64,000 nt of DNA from Mycoplasmopsis arginini. GTDB taxonomy: Bacteria > Bacillota_I > Bacilli_A > Mycoplasmatales > Metamycoplasmataceae. The notes below the pieces were generated by a model. The model had not been told where the DNA came from. It saw only the letters and a list, made by a program, of their open reading frames with translations, and searched no databases. The stretch lies in NCBI RefSeq assembly GCF_900660725.1, contig NZ_LR215044.1, positions 372,001 to 436,000 on the forward strand, written 5' to 3'. The position numbers and the translations under genes were made by a program. Below are positions 54,535 to 64,000 of the stretch, piece by piece; position 1 is the first letter of the stretch; each line of letters starts with the position of its first letter.

Positions 54535-55521
54535 TTAGTCAAAATCAACGTCGTCTTCATCAGTTGTATCTAGATTATTTTTTACATCTTTAGCTAATTC
54601 ATCATTATTTTTTTGATCTGCTTTTGATTCTTCAGCTTGTTTTTCTTTCATGCTTTGTTCTTTAGCATTATCTATTCCACGATAAATTAATATTATTTTA
54701 GTAATTAGTTGTTCTCTACTTAATTCTTTAGCTCCAAAAATGTTTAATTTCTCAGCCATTAAAATTAATTTCTCATCTGACAATGTATTTAATTGATTTT
54801 CATAATCTACATATTTTTGTTCTTTTGAATCAACAGTTTGATTTAAAATTGGACTATTGCTGCTATTTGGCATATTATTAAAGCCATTTTCATTTTGACC
54901 AAACATTTGTGAAAAAATATTCATTGGATTATTTTGAAATTTTAAAAGTTCTTGATTTACTTTAAAGGTTCTAAATAATTTTATTATTCTTGAACATGGT
55001 AAATAAAGTCCGAAATAACCAATTGGTAAAATAATTGTAAATATAACATTTAATAATTTATTAATGTTTCAAGATTCGATAGAAAAAAATCCACCTGAAG
55101 AAAAGAATAAATTAATGATTAAGAAAGTAATAATAAAACCATATATTGATGATAATCATGGTGAATACTTTGTAAAATCTTTTTGTTTCATTGCACTAAT
55201 TAGTGAAACAGTATGTCAAACTAACATTCCGGCCGATAATAACATCATAACAACTGAAAAAGAAAACTTTCTCACATACAATGCTTCAGCATTTTCTCTC
55301 ACTGATGAAGGTGCTAGAGTTGGATATGCTTTGCTTATTTGAATTATATAATGACTAATGTAGTTTTGCTTATTAATAGAAAACTCAATAAAAGCAGTCA
55401 TTAATAAAGCTAATACAATAACTATGAAAATAGTAAAAATAATTCATCTAACTTTAAATTTTTTACTGTTAGCATCATACAATTCTTGAGTTGAATTATA
55501 TAAAGATAAATCAATTTTCAT
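54535..55521 (-). CDS. Four-helix membrane protein with SAP/Rho-N-like tail, unknown
   Basis: 328 residues with GGAGG before the ATG. Four predicted membrane helices at about 26-45, 86-107, 122-142 and 152-172; UGA-Trp codons lie in the first three regions. The cytoplasmic C-terminal half has a short helix-loop-helix (LSDEKLILMAEKLNIFGAKE) resembling SAP or Rho N-terminal motifs, then a very acidic end (DTTDEDDVDFD). First gene of the three-gene operon. Not recognised as any named family. Confidence 0.8.
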
Positions 55522-55545
55522 AAAAACCTCCTTGATTCATATTTC

Positions 55546-55579
55546 TTAAGTTTTAAGATTAAAATATACTAAAACTTAA
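55546..55579. promoter_or_regulatory. Inverted repeat next to -10 box of the membrane operon
   Basis: Perfect ten-base arms TTAAGTTTTA/TAAAACTTAA separated by 14 bases, starting right after a minus-strand TATAAT (55585-55590). It would cover the first bases of the transcript: either an operator or a 5' hairpin. It may also end rluD transcription, though no T run follows. Confidence 0.45.
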
Positions 55580-55604
55580 CTAAAATTATATACTAATAAT
55601 TACA

Positions 55605-56501
55605 TTATTTAAATTGTTCAATTTCTCTTAACATAATTTCAGGAATTGGTGCTTCGAAATGAACTTTGCTTCCTTTATTATCAATAAAATCAAGTGAAAC
55701 TGCGTGTAATCTTTGATTAAATTCATCAACTTTCTTATTATAAATTGGGTCTCCATAAACTGGATGCTTAATATAGTTTAAATGAACTCTAATTTGGTGT
55801 GTTCTTCCTGTTTTTAAATTGCATTTAACTAGAGTTTTATCTTTATTATCAATTTTTAAATATTTAATAACTTCAACCATTGTATAAGCATTTTTTGAGT
55901 TTTGTTCAGTAACAGCATATTTTTGACGATTCTTAATATCTCGACCTATTGGTAAATCAATATGCATTTTTTTATTTGCAATTTTTCCATCAACTATTGC
56001 TAAATAAGTACGATCAATCTTATGTTCTTTTAATAAAGATGCAAAATAATTATGTGTTGGATTGTTTTTCGCAATAATTAGCAAGCCACTTGTATCTTTG
56101 TCAATTCGATGAACAACGCCCATTCTTAAAAGACCATTGACATTACTCAAGTTATTTTTAAAATGATACATAAGACCATTTACTAAAGTATTATCACGAT
56201 GTCCTGGAGCGGGATGAACGACCAAACCAGATGGTTTGTTAATTACCAAATAATCTTCATTTTCATAAATAATATCAAGCTCAATTTTTTGTTCCTCAAC
56301 ATTAATTTGTTTATCTATAACTTTAATAACTTTAATCTCATCATTTTCTTTGACTACAAACTTATTCTTATTGATTTTAGTACCATTAACAAAAACAGCA
56401 CCTTCTTTAATCAATTCCTGAATATCATTTCTAGTTATTGAAGAATTATTTGTAATATATTTATCAATTCGTTCAGAATAATTAACAATTAGTTTTAACA
56501 T
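55605..56501 (-). CDS. rluD: RluA-family pseudouridine synthase (RluD-like)
   Basis: 298 residues. N-terminal S4 RNA-binding domain (about 10-70), then the catalytic domain with HRIDKDTSGLLIIAKN, in which the Asp is the nucleophile, and LKTGRTHQIRVHLNYIKHPV. It converts uridines in 23S rRNA; RluD versus RluC/A specificity cannot be decided from sequence alone. ATG is nine bases from a TATAAT box without Shine-Dalgarno, so it is probably leaderless and divergent from the YigZ-like gene. Confidence 0.9.
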   Translation of the reverse strand: MLKLIVNYSERIDKYITNNSSITRNDIQELIKEGAVFVNGTKINKNKFVVKENDEIKVIKVIDKQINVEEQKIELDIIYENEDYLVINKPSGLVVHPAPGHRDNTLVNGLMYHFKNNLSNVNGLLRMGVVHRIDKDTSGLLIIAKNNPTHNYFASLLKEHKIDRTYLAIVDGKIANKKMHIDLPIGRDIKNRQKYAVTEQNSKNAYTMVEVIKYLKIDNKDKTLVKCNLKTGRTHQIRVHLNYIKHPVYGDPIYNKKVDEFNQRLHAVSLDFIDNKGSKVHFEAPIPEIMLREIEQFK

Positions 56502-56510
56502 AATTTTAAA

Positions 56511-56530
56511 ATTATAACAAATGTTATAAT
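56511..56530. promoter_or_regulatory. Palindromic back-to-back promoters (two -10 boxes)
   Basis: ATTATAACA-AA-TGTTATAAT: the arms are perfect inverted repeats and each contains a TATAAT pointing outward, to rluD (minus) and the YigZ-like gene (plus). Only 35 bases separate the two start codons, leaving no room for leaders. Confidence 0.6.
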
Positions 56531-56536
56531 AATAAA

Positions 56537-56887
56537 ATGAAGATTTTGGAAATCAAAAAATCAAAGTTTATACCGTTATTATTTGACGTAAATTCAAAAG
56601 AAGATGTAAAAATAATCATAGAATCTCTTTGAAAAGAACATAAAAAAGCGAGACATATTGTCTATGCATATATTATAAAAAATGATAATGTGATTATTAA
56701 TGGCTACACCGATGATCGCGAACCTAAAGGTGTGGCAGGAATACCTCTTTATACTTTTCTAAATAGTAAAAATTTAGAGAATAAGTTATTAGTAATAATT
56801 CGTTATTTTGGTGGTATTGAATTAGGAAAAAGTAACTTATTAAGAACCTATTTACAAGCCGCTAAATTGCTTTTTGATAATGATTAA
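56537..56887 (+). CDS. YigZ/IMPACT N-terminal domain protein
   Basis: 116 residues. IKKSKFIPLLF, HKKARHIVYAYI, TDDREPKGVAGIPLYTFL and VIIRYFGGIELGKSNLLRTYL follow the UPF0029/IMPACT pattern (canonical DDGEPxGTAG and RYFGGxxLGxxGLxRAY). Full YigZ proteins are about 200 residues; the C-terminal ferredoxin-like domain is missing, as if trimmed. No Shine-Dalgarno; likely leaderless. The family is linked to translation or ribosome quality control but its biochemical role is unclear. Confidence 0.85.
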
Positions 56888-56890
56888 AAA

Positions 56891-56925
56891 AATTAAGCCC
56901 TCTTATAAAAAAAGGGGGCTTAATT
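56891..56925. terminator. Bidirectional terminator after YigZ-like gene
   Basis: Ten-base-pair stem AATTAAGCCC/GGGCTTAATT, long A/T-rich loop, T run on the plus strand and usable on the minus strand. Confidence 0.8.
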
Positions 56926-56940
56926 TTAATCAAATAATAT

Positions 56941-57442
56941 TTAAATATTTTTTGTTTTAGCAATTAAATTTTGTTTGAATTTTTCAGTTTCAAATAATTT
57001 AAAATTTAAAACGGAAAAATTTATTTTTAGATTTTATTGTTACACCTCCAGATTTACTTAATTTTACATTTTCAATATCATTATAATTAATTTTATTAAT
57101 GTTATTTCCTCTAACAATTTCTAAATTTTCTTCAGTTAGAGAAATTCCTTTTAAATTATATAATCTAACAGTATCGAACGTATTTGCAATAACAATACTT
57201 AAAGATCCCAAGCATAAAAAAGTAAAAAATCAAATGCGACCTTTCTAGCGCTTTCAAGATCATCACCTTCAAAAGCAAAAAATTTAATAAATTTAACTAA
57301 AGTTTCATCTTGTGAAAAAAATAAGTTTTTTGAAGAACTTAAATAATATGATTAAACTGCAAATAAAATAAAAAATGATATAGATATTGTAAAAACTACA
57401 CCTAAAATAATAAATGACGGTTTTTTGTTTAATTTTTGACAT
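56941..57442 (-). pseudogene. Decayed small membrane protein gene
   Basis: Three reading-frame pieces line up on the minus strand: a start (MSKIKQKT) shifting into KKPSFIILGVVFTISISFF, a UAA, then SYYLSSSKNLFFSQDETLVK in the same frame, then a shift near 57235 into FLCLGSLSIVIANTFDTVRL and GISLTEENLEIVRGNNINKI, and a last shift near 57000 into FETEKFKQNLIAKTKNI and UAA. Together they suggest a two-helix membrane protein with a PH-like beta domain, broken by one stop and about three frameshifts. Sequencing error is a possible alternative for single shifts. Confidence 0.6.
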
Positions 57443-57458
57443 TTTGACTGTTTTTGCA

Positions 57459-57492
57459 CTTAAAAACAAGGCTTTTTTACCTTGTTTTTAAG
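57459..57492. terminator. Terminator of the PQ-loop gene
   Basis: Perfect 13-base-pair stem CTTAAAAACAAGG/CCTTGTTTTTAAG with an eight-base loop, three bases after the stop codon. Confidence 0.85.
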
Positions 57493-57494
57493 TT

Positions 57495-58298
57495 CTATAA
57501 TGTTGCTATTTGCTTTTGTTGTTTTTGCTTTTTCATCTTTATTTCATAAGACAATATAAATGAGAATTGAACTGTATATACAATCGTTGAAATAATTTGT
57601 CATGTTAAAGCACCAATTAATGCATTTAATGTTGCTAACTCTGATTCAGTTCCAATTTGTTTTGCTCTAGCAATACTTAAACTAAAAAAGAAAATTCAAA
57701 ATGTATTGTTAATTAAGAATAAAAATGGCATTCATGGGCTTAATCCATTAAAATTCTTTGTCTTAAATCCATTAATTAATTGTGGAGTAAACGCTAATGT
57801 TGTGCAAGCTGGGGTAATTAATCCGATAATTAATGATGTTGTTTTGTCAAAAACGGCAATTTTACCAATATAAACTTTTGTTGTCGGGTCCACTGGATAA
57901 AACATTCCATAGTGAAGCTTTTGATGTACAATAAAAAAGAAAACAACAAAAAATGCAAATACTAATAGTTCTGAAATTGCAATTGCTAAAGTTGCATAAC
58001 CTTTTTGTTTTTTAGATAGTTTATAATTATAGTAATATAAGAAAAACATTGTAAAAGCATAAATAAATGAACAGAATAGGTTGGCCAAGAAAATATATCA
58101 ACCGTTTTCATTTGGGGTAAAAACTCCATAAATAATTCAAACAATGATACCTAAGTAAAAAATTCAAAATGAATAATAATTTACATTTTCAGCCTTTTTA
58201 GTTTTTATTAATCTAATTAATTGTGGAACTCCTAATAAGATAGTTGCTATTGATCCAAGTGCTCCAAAAAACTGGATAAAAATCTCTAACGTATTCAT
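57495..58298 (-). CDS. PQ-loop family membrane protein
   Basis: 267 residues with about seven membrane helices. Two PQ-loop-type repeats are visible: [20 protein letters not shown] with [15 protein letters not shown] in the first half, and [20 protein letters not shown] with FLINNTFWIFFF in the second. PQ-loop/SWEET-like proteins transport sugars or amino acids by small conformational steps; the substrate here cannot be told. Monocistronic with its own terminator. Confidence 0.82.
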
Positions 58299-58404
58299 AA
58301 TTAACAATTATACATTATTACTTTTTTTATAATTAATAAAACTGATTTATTTATTATTTTTTAAATAAAAAATAATTAAAAATAAGGTTAAAAACAAATA
58401 AAAA

Positions 58405-58420
58405 AACACCTTGCGGTGTT
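58405..58420 (-). terminator. Terminator of the eight-tRNA operon
   Basis: AACACC/GGTGTT stem with loop GCAA and TTTTTTT on the minus strand, 16 bases after tRNA-Phe. Confidence 0.85.
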
Positions 58421-58435
58421 AAGTCATTTCTGAAA

Positions 58436-58511
58436 TGGTGGCTCCGGCAGGAATCGAACCAGCGACACACGGAGCTTCAGTCCGTTGCTCTACCAACTGA
58501 GCTACAGAGCC
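58436..58511 (-). tRNA. tRNA-Phe (anticodon GAA)
   Basis: Last tRNA of the operon. Acceptor GGCTCTG/CGGAGCC, anticodon loop CTGAAGC, encoded CCA. Confidence 0.96.
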
Positions 58512-58512
58512 A

Positions 58513-58589
58513 TGGCGGTCCAGACGGGAATTGAACCCGCGATCTCTTCCGTGACAGGGAAGCGTATTAAACCACTTTACCACTGGACC
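58513..58589 (-). tRNA. tRNA-Asp (anticodon GTC)
   Basis: Acceptor GGTCCAG/CTGGACC with discriminator G, anticodon loop CTGTCAC, encoded CCA. Confidence 0.96.
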
Positions 58590-58590
58590 G

Positions 58591-58666
58591 TGGTTGCGGA
58601 GATTGGAATCGAACCAATGACCTTTGGGTTATGAGCCCAACGAGCTGCCGCCTGCTCTACTCCGCT
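58591..58666 (-). tRNA. Initiator tRNA-fMet (anticodon CAT)
   Basis: The 1-72 position is an A-A mismatch and the anticodon stem has three G-C pairs (GGG-CTCATAA-CCC), the two marks of an initiator tRNA. CCA encoded. Confidence 0.9.
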
Positions 58667-58673
58667 ATATAAA

Positions 58674-58764
58674 TGGCGGGCAATGAGGGATTTGAACCCC
58701 CGCGGGCCGTGAAGCCCCTGGCAGTTTTCAAGACTGCTCCCTTCAGCCTCTTGGGTAATTGCCC
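58674..58764 (-). tRNA. tRNA-Ser (anticodon TGA)
   Basis: Long variable arm, acceptor GGGCAAT/ATTGCCC with discriminator G, anticodon TGA, encoded CCA. Confidence 0.96.
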
Positions 58765-58766
58765 AC

Positions 58767-58842
58767 TGGTGGACCCAACAGGACTCGAACCTGTAACCGA
58801 CCGGTTATGAGCCGGTTGCTCTAACCATTGAGCTATGGGTCC
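58767..58842 (-). tRNA. tRNA-Ile2 (anticodon CAT, probably lysidine-modified)
   Basis: Three CAT tRNAs lie in this operon. This one has acceptor GGACCCA/TGGGTCC and anticodon stem CCGG-CTCATAA-CCGG, matching tRNA-Ile(CAU) of other mycoplasmas rather than elongator Met. TilS would convert the C to lysidine. Confidence 0.8.
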
Positions 58843-58870
58843 TTAAAAAATCCCTATTGGGTTTTACATT

Positions 58871-58947
58871 TGGTAGCACCGAAGAGAGTCGAACTCTTGA
58901 CCTTCCGGGTATGAACCGGACGCTCTAACCAACTGAGCTACAATGCC
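58871..58947 (-). tRNA. Elongator tRNA-Met (anticodon CAT)
   Basis: Acceptor GGCATTG/CGGTGCT, anticodon loop TTCATAC with CCGG stem, paired 1-72, encoded CCA; assigned to elongator Met by exclusion and by similarity to other mycoplasma tRNA-Met. Confidence 0.85.
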
Positions 58948-58951
58948 ATAA

Positions 58952-59028
58952 TGGTGGAGAGGAAGGGACTCGAACCCTCTACCTCCTGCGTGCAAGGCAG
59001 GCGCTCTGGCCAGGTGAGCTACCCCCCC
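58952..59028 (-). tRNA. tRNA-Ala (anticodon TGC)
   Basis: The acceptor GGGGGGG/CCTCTCC gives the G3-U70 wobble pair that specifies alanine; anticodon loop CTTGCAC; encoded CCA. Confidence 0.96.
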
Positions 59029-59033
59029 ATAAA

Positions 59034-59110
59034 TGGTGAAGAAGACAGGATTCGAACCTGCGACCGCTTGAGCCCAAGTCAAGTGCTCTACCAAGCTGAG
59101 CTACTTCTCC
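59034..59110 (-). tRNA. tRNA-Pro (anticodon TGG)
   Basis: First tRNA of the operon. Acceptor GGAGAAG/CTTCTTC, anticodon loop CTTGGGC with TGG, encoded CCA. Confidence 0.96.
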
Positions 59111-59139
59111 ACGCACAATTTTTGCTTAAATGCTTAATT

Positions 59140-59145
59140 ATTATA
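59140..59145 (-). promoter_or_regulatory. Promoter of the eight-tRNA operon, -10 TATAAT
   Basis: TATAAT about 30 bases ahead of tRNA-Pro and 30 bases after the obg stop. No obvious -35. Confidence 0.5.
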
Positions 59146-59174
59146 TATTATTTTTTAAATAATTAAAATTTTTT

Positions 59175-60446
59175 TTAAAAATCTTCACTATTTCAAACAA
59201 ACTCATAATCTCTAATTTTAATAGTATCACCATCTTTAACTTTTGAGTTTTTAATTAACTCAAAAACACCTAATGATTTTAATTTAGCATTAAATCTTCA
59301 TAAGTTATCTAAAGAAATGACAGGAATCTTATCATATACCTTATAAACATCATCACCAATAATTTCATAAGTGTCATCTGATAATTTAACTATTTCAATT
59401 GGTTTTTTATCTAATGTAATAACAACAACTTCTTCTGATTCTTTTAATTCGTCAATTACGTTTTGTTTTGAAATTTGTAATGTATTTCATAAAACTTTTT
59501 TAATTTCATCAATATGAGAGTCTACTAAAGCAGAATTTTCAATCAATATTAAGTTTGGGTATTTTTCTTTAAATTCTTTAACATGAATATCATAACTTTC
59601 TAAATCCGATTTATTAGCCACAATAACTTGTGGTAATTTTTCTAATTTTAAGTTATACGATTTCAATTCATTGTTAATAATTTCATAATCATTAATCGGA
59701 TCCTTATTTTCATCTCCAAAGTCAATGATATGACAAATAACCCTACATCTTTCAATATGTTTTAAAAATTGAATTCCTAACCCTCTTCCTTCTGAGGCTT
59801 TTTCAATAAGTCCTGGTAAATCAGCAACTACAAAATTGTTTTCATAATATTTTACAAGTCCTAACTGAGGAACTAATGTTGTAAAATCATAATCAGCAAT
59901 CTTAGGTTTTGCATTAGATATTTGCGATAGAATTGTACTTTTTCCGGCACTAGGTTTACCAACAAAACCAACATCAGCTAAAACCTTTAATGTTAAATGA
60001 AGGTCCATTTTTTCACCAGGTGTACCATTTTCACAAATTCTTGGAGCGGTATTTCTTGAAGATTTAAATCTTAGGTTTCCTTTTCCACCCTTTCCGCCTT
60101 TAGCAATTAAATACTTTTCTTCAGAAATAACATCAGCAATTAGTTGCCCATCTTTATAAACCATAGTTCCTAAAGGTACTTTAACAACTAAATCTTCACC
60201 GCCTCTTCCAAAAGCATTTTTAGGTTTTCCATTTTCGCCAGGTTCAGCAACAATTTTATTTTGATAATAAAAAGGTAATAATGTGTTTTGGCCAGGGTCG
60301 CCTTGAAAATAGACTGAACCTCCATTTCCACCATCACCACCATCTGGACCACCTTTATCAACATTAGCCTCACGGCGAAAACTAATTATTCCGTCTCCGC
60401 CTTTACCAGCTATTACTAATATATCAACTTCGTCTATAAATTTCAT
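59175..60446 (-). CDS. obg: GTPase Obg (CgtA)
   Basis: 423 residues. Glycine-rich Obg fold at the N-terminus (FIDEVDILVIAGKGGDGIIS, GPDGGDGGNGGSVYF), GTPase domain with GFVGKPSAGKST (G1), DLPGLIEKASEGRG (G3) and VANKSDLE (G4), and a C-terminal OCT domain reached through UGA-Trp codons (VLWNTLQISKQNVIDELKES onward). Obg acts in 50S assembly and stress response. Confidence 0.96.
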
Positions 60447-61059
60447 GTGTTTATTTTACCAAAAATCTATAAATTTAATTTATAGAAATTTTATATATCA
60501 AATTAAAATGATAAAAAATCAAAGCACCTATAAAATGCTTTGATTATTTTAAGATATTCCGAATTATATGAACTGGTTTTTATAATAGTAAGTTATTAAG
60601 ATTTTATTTTTTAGCGAACACTGATACAAATCGGACAATATAGAAAAAATAATCTGAAAATATTTTTTTGATAAAAATAAATAAGTTTTTTCATTTAAGT
60701 AAGATATTGTGAGCTTTTCAATAATTAATACCGATACTATTTTTTAAAGTTCGAAAAACGTTTATACATTTCACCTCAAATAATTTTAACCCCTGAAAAT
60801 AAGGTGAAAATGTTTTATAGTTTTAAAAGAAAAATCTTTTTTAAAGGGAAATAAAGGAGCTTAAATAAAAGAGAAACTATTAAAAAAAATACCAATTATT
60901 ACACTTAAATACTAAGTTTTTTTCTATATTAAATTGTTCCTATAACTTTTGTTATTTTAATTTGTATCAAATTTATTATAGTTAATTTTCACAAGCATTA
61001 TACATTTTATTTTTTTATTGTACATTTGTGCATTTTTTACACAAAAATCGTGTTCATAA
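60447..61059. other. Non-coding stretch, about 610 bases
   Basis: No frame longer than about 30 codons looks coding on either strand, and I recognise no structural RNA. It holds one clear leftward terminator (60517-60545). It may be a remnant of lost genes or hold a small RNA on the minus strand between metG and that terminator. Confidence 0.5.
60517..60545 (-). terminator. Leftward terminator in the metG-obg gap
   Basis: Ten-base-pair stem AATCAAAGCA/TGCTTTGATT with a nine-base loop; on the minus strand it is followed by TTTTTTATC. It lies about 515 bases after the metG stop, unusually far. Confidence 0.75.
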
Positions 61060-63415
<2,356 letters not shown>

Positions 63416-63423
63416 ATTAATTA

Positions 63424-63429
63424 ATTATA
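63424..63429 (-). promoter_or_regulatory. Promoter of trmN-metG abutting the start codon
   Basis: TATAAT ends eight bases before the trmN ATG, so the transcript would have almost no leader. Confidence 0.45.
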
Positions 63430-63608
63430 AATTAATTATTTTTAAAAGTTAAATTTGTTAATAAATTTAGTCATAGAATCAACTTTACTTTTAAAATAAA
63501 TTTAAATAAATTTTGAATTTTTTAATAACTTTTAAAAAATAAAATTATTTTTTTCTTATCGTTGTATTAAAATTTGAAGTATAAAAGAATTAGGAGTGTA
63601 AAAAATAA

Positions 63609-64000
63609 ATGATTAATTCAAATGTTTCACCGTCATTATTAAGTACTATATTATTTTACGGTAAAAAAAGTAAGAAAAGAAACGTTACTTTATTTTTAAG
63701 TTTAATAATTAAATTAGTATTTTATTTATTTTTAATTTTCGATATTATTGTATTTTCATCATTTTTGTTTTCTAAAGAGCAAGTCAGTTTCTATTTAGTT
63801 TCAAAAATTGTAATTTTGTTTTTAAGCTTTATTACATTATTTTTAATTTTAGTTCCTTTAACTAATAATTTATTAAAATCAAGCGATTTTTTGAAAGATA
63901 ATAATAAACATTCAATAGGCAGTTATTTAATTAGAAAAAATAACGAAAAACAAAAAATTTCTCATTTATTAAAGACACAATTTTGAATAAATATATTATT
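63609..64000 (+). CDS. Membrane protein, partial (runs off window end)
   Basis: At least 130 residues, still open at the window end; AGGAG lies about 12 bases before the ATG. Two long hydrophobic segments (VTLFLSLIIKLVFYLFLIFD and LVSKIVILFLSFITLFLILV) form membrane helices, separated by a short loop, followed by a charged part with a UGA-Trp. Function unknown. Confidence 0.7.

Overview
The window is AT-rich (roughly 70 % A+T by eye) and uses UGA as tryptophan throughout: nearly every long gene is interrupted if UGA is read as stop, and UAA/UAG are the only terminators. With a rearranged rRNA operon, very tight gene packing, no rpmD, phosphoketolase, an F1-like alpha/beta pair and a MIB-MIP antibody-cleaving locus, this points to a host-associated mycoplasma of the Hominis group (Mollicutes, genetic code 4). 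I cannot name the species.

Layout. 1-3.3 kb: minus-strand rRNA operon (16S, tRNA-free spacer, first half of 23S). 3.5-19 kb: one uninterrupted minus-strand S10-spc-alpha superoperon, rpsJ to rplQ plus rpmF, including secY, adk, map, infA and rpoA; it is headed by a structured S10 leader. 19-26.2 kb: tRNA-Tyr and tRNA-Gln, leuS (minus), ileS-lspA (plus), a small membrane protein (minus), and a free-standing small plus-strand gene for a peptide with a double-glycine leader. 26.2-33 kb: rpmE, phosphoketolase xfp, an F1-like ATPase alpha/beta pair with one upstream partner, rpmA-rplU with an L21 leader. 33-42.5 kb: rplJ-rplL-rpoB-rpoC with an L10 leader. 42.5-49.5 kb: accessory surface region: a transglutaminase-like membrane protein, then the immunoglobulin-binding protein MIB and the immunoglobulin protease MIP. 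49.6-52.7 kb: rpsL-rpsG-fusA. 52.8-55.5 kb: an unrecognised three-gene membrane/lipoprotein operon. 55.6-58.3 kb: rluD-like synthase, a one-domain YigZ/IMPACT protein, a decaying gene, a PQ-loop transporter-like protein. 58.4-59.1 kb: eight-tRNA operon. 59.2-64 kb: obg, a 600-base non-coding stretch, metG, a tRNA methyltransferase of the TrmN6 type and the start of a membrane protein.

How it works together. Most of the window is the translation and transcription core. Energy genes are limited to xfp, which makes acetyl phosphate, and an ATPase alpha/beta pair that looks catalytically intact but lacks the other F1 and all F0 genes here. MIB captures host antibody and MIP cleaves it; the transglutaminase-like protein just upstream on the same strand may belong to the same host-interaction surface. 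The most unexpected item is the lone bacteriocin-like double-glycine peptide at 25.9 kb, divergent from a three-helix membrane protein that could be its immunity partner. Several genes (transglutaminase-like, rluD-like, YigZ-like, trmN) appear to be expressed from leaderless mRNAs, because a TATAAT box lies 6-9 bases before the ATG and no Shine-Dalgarno is present.
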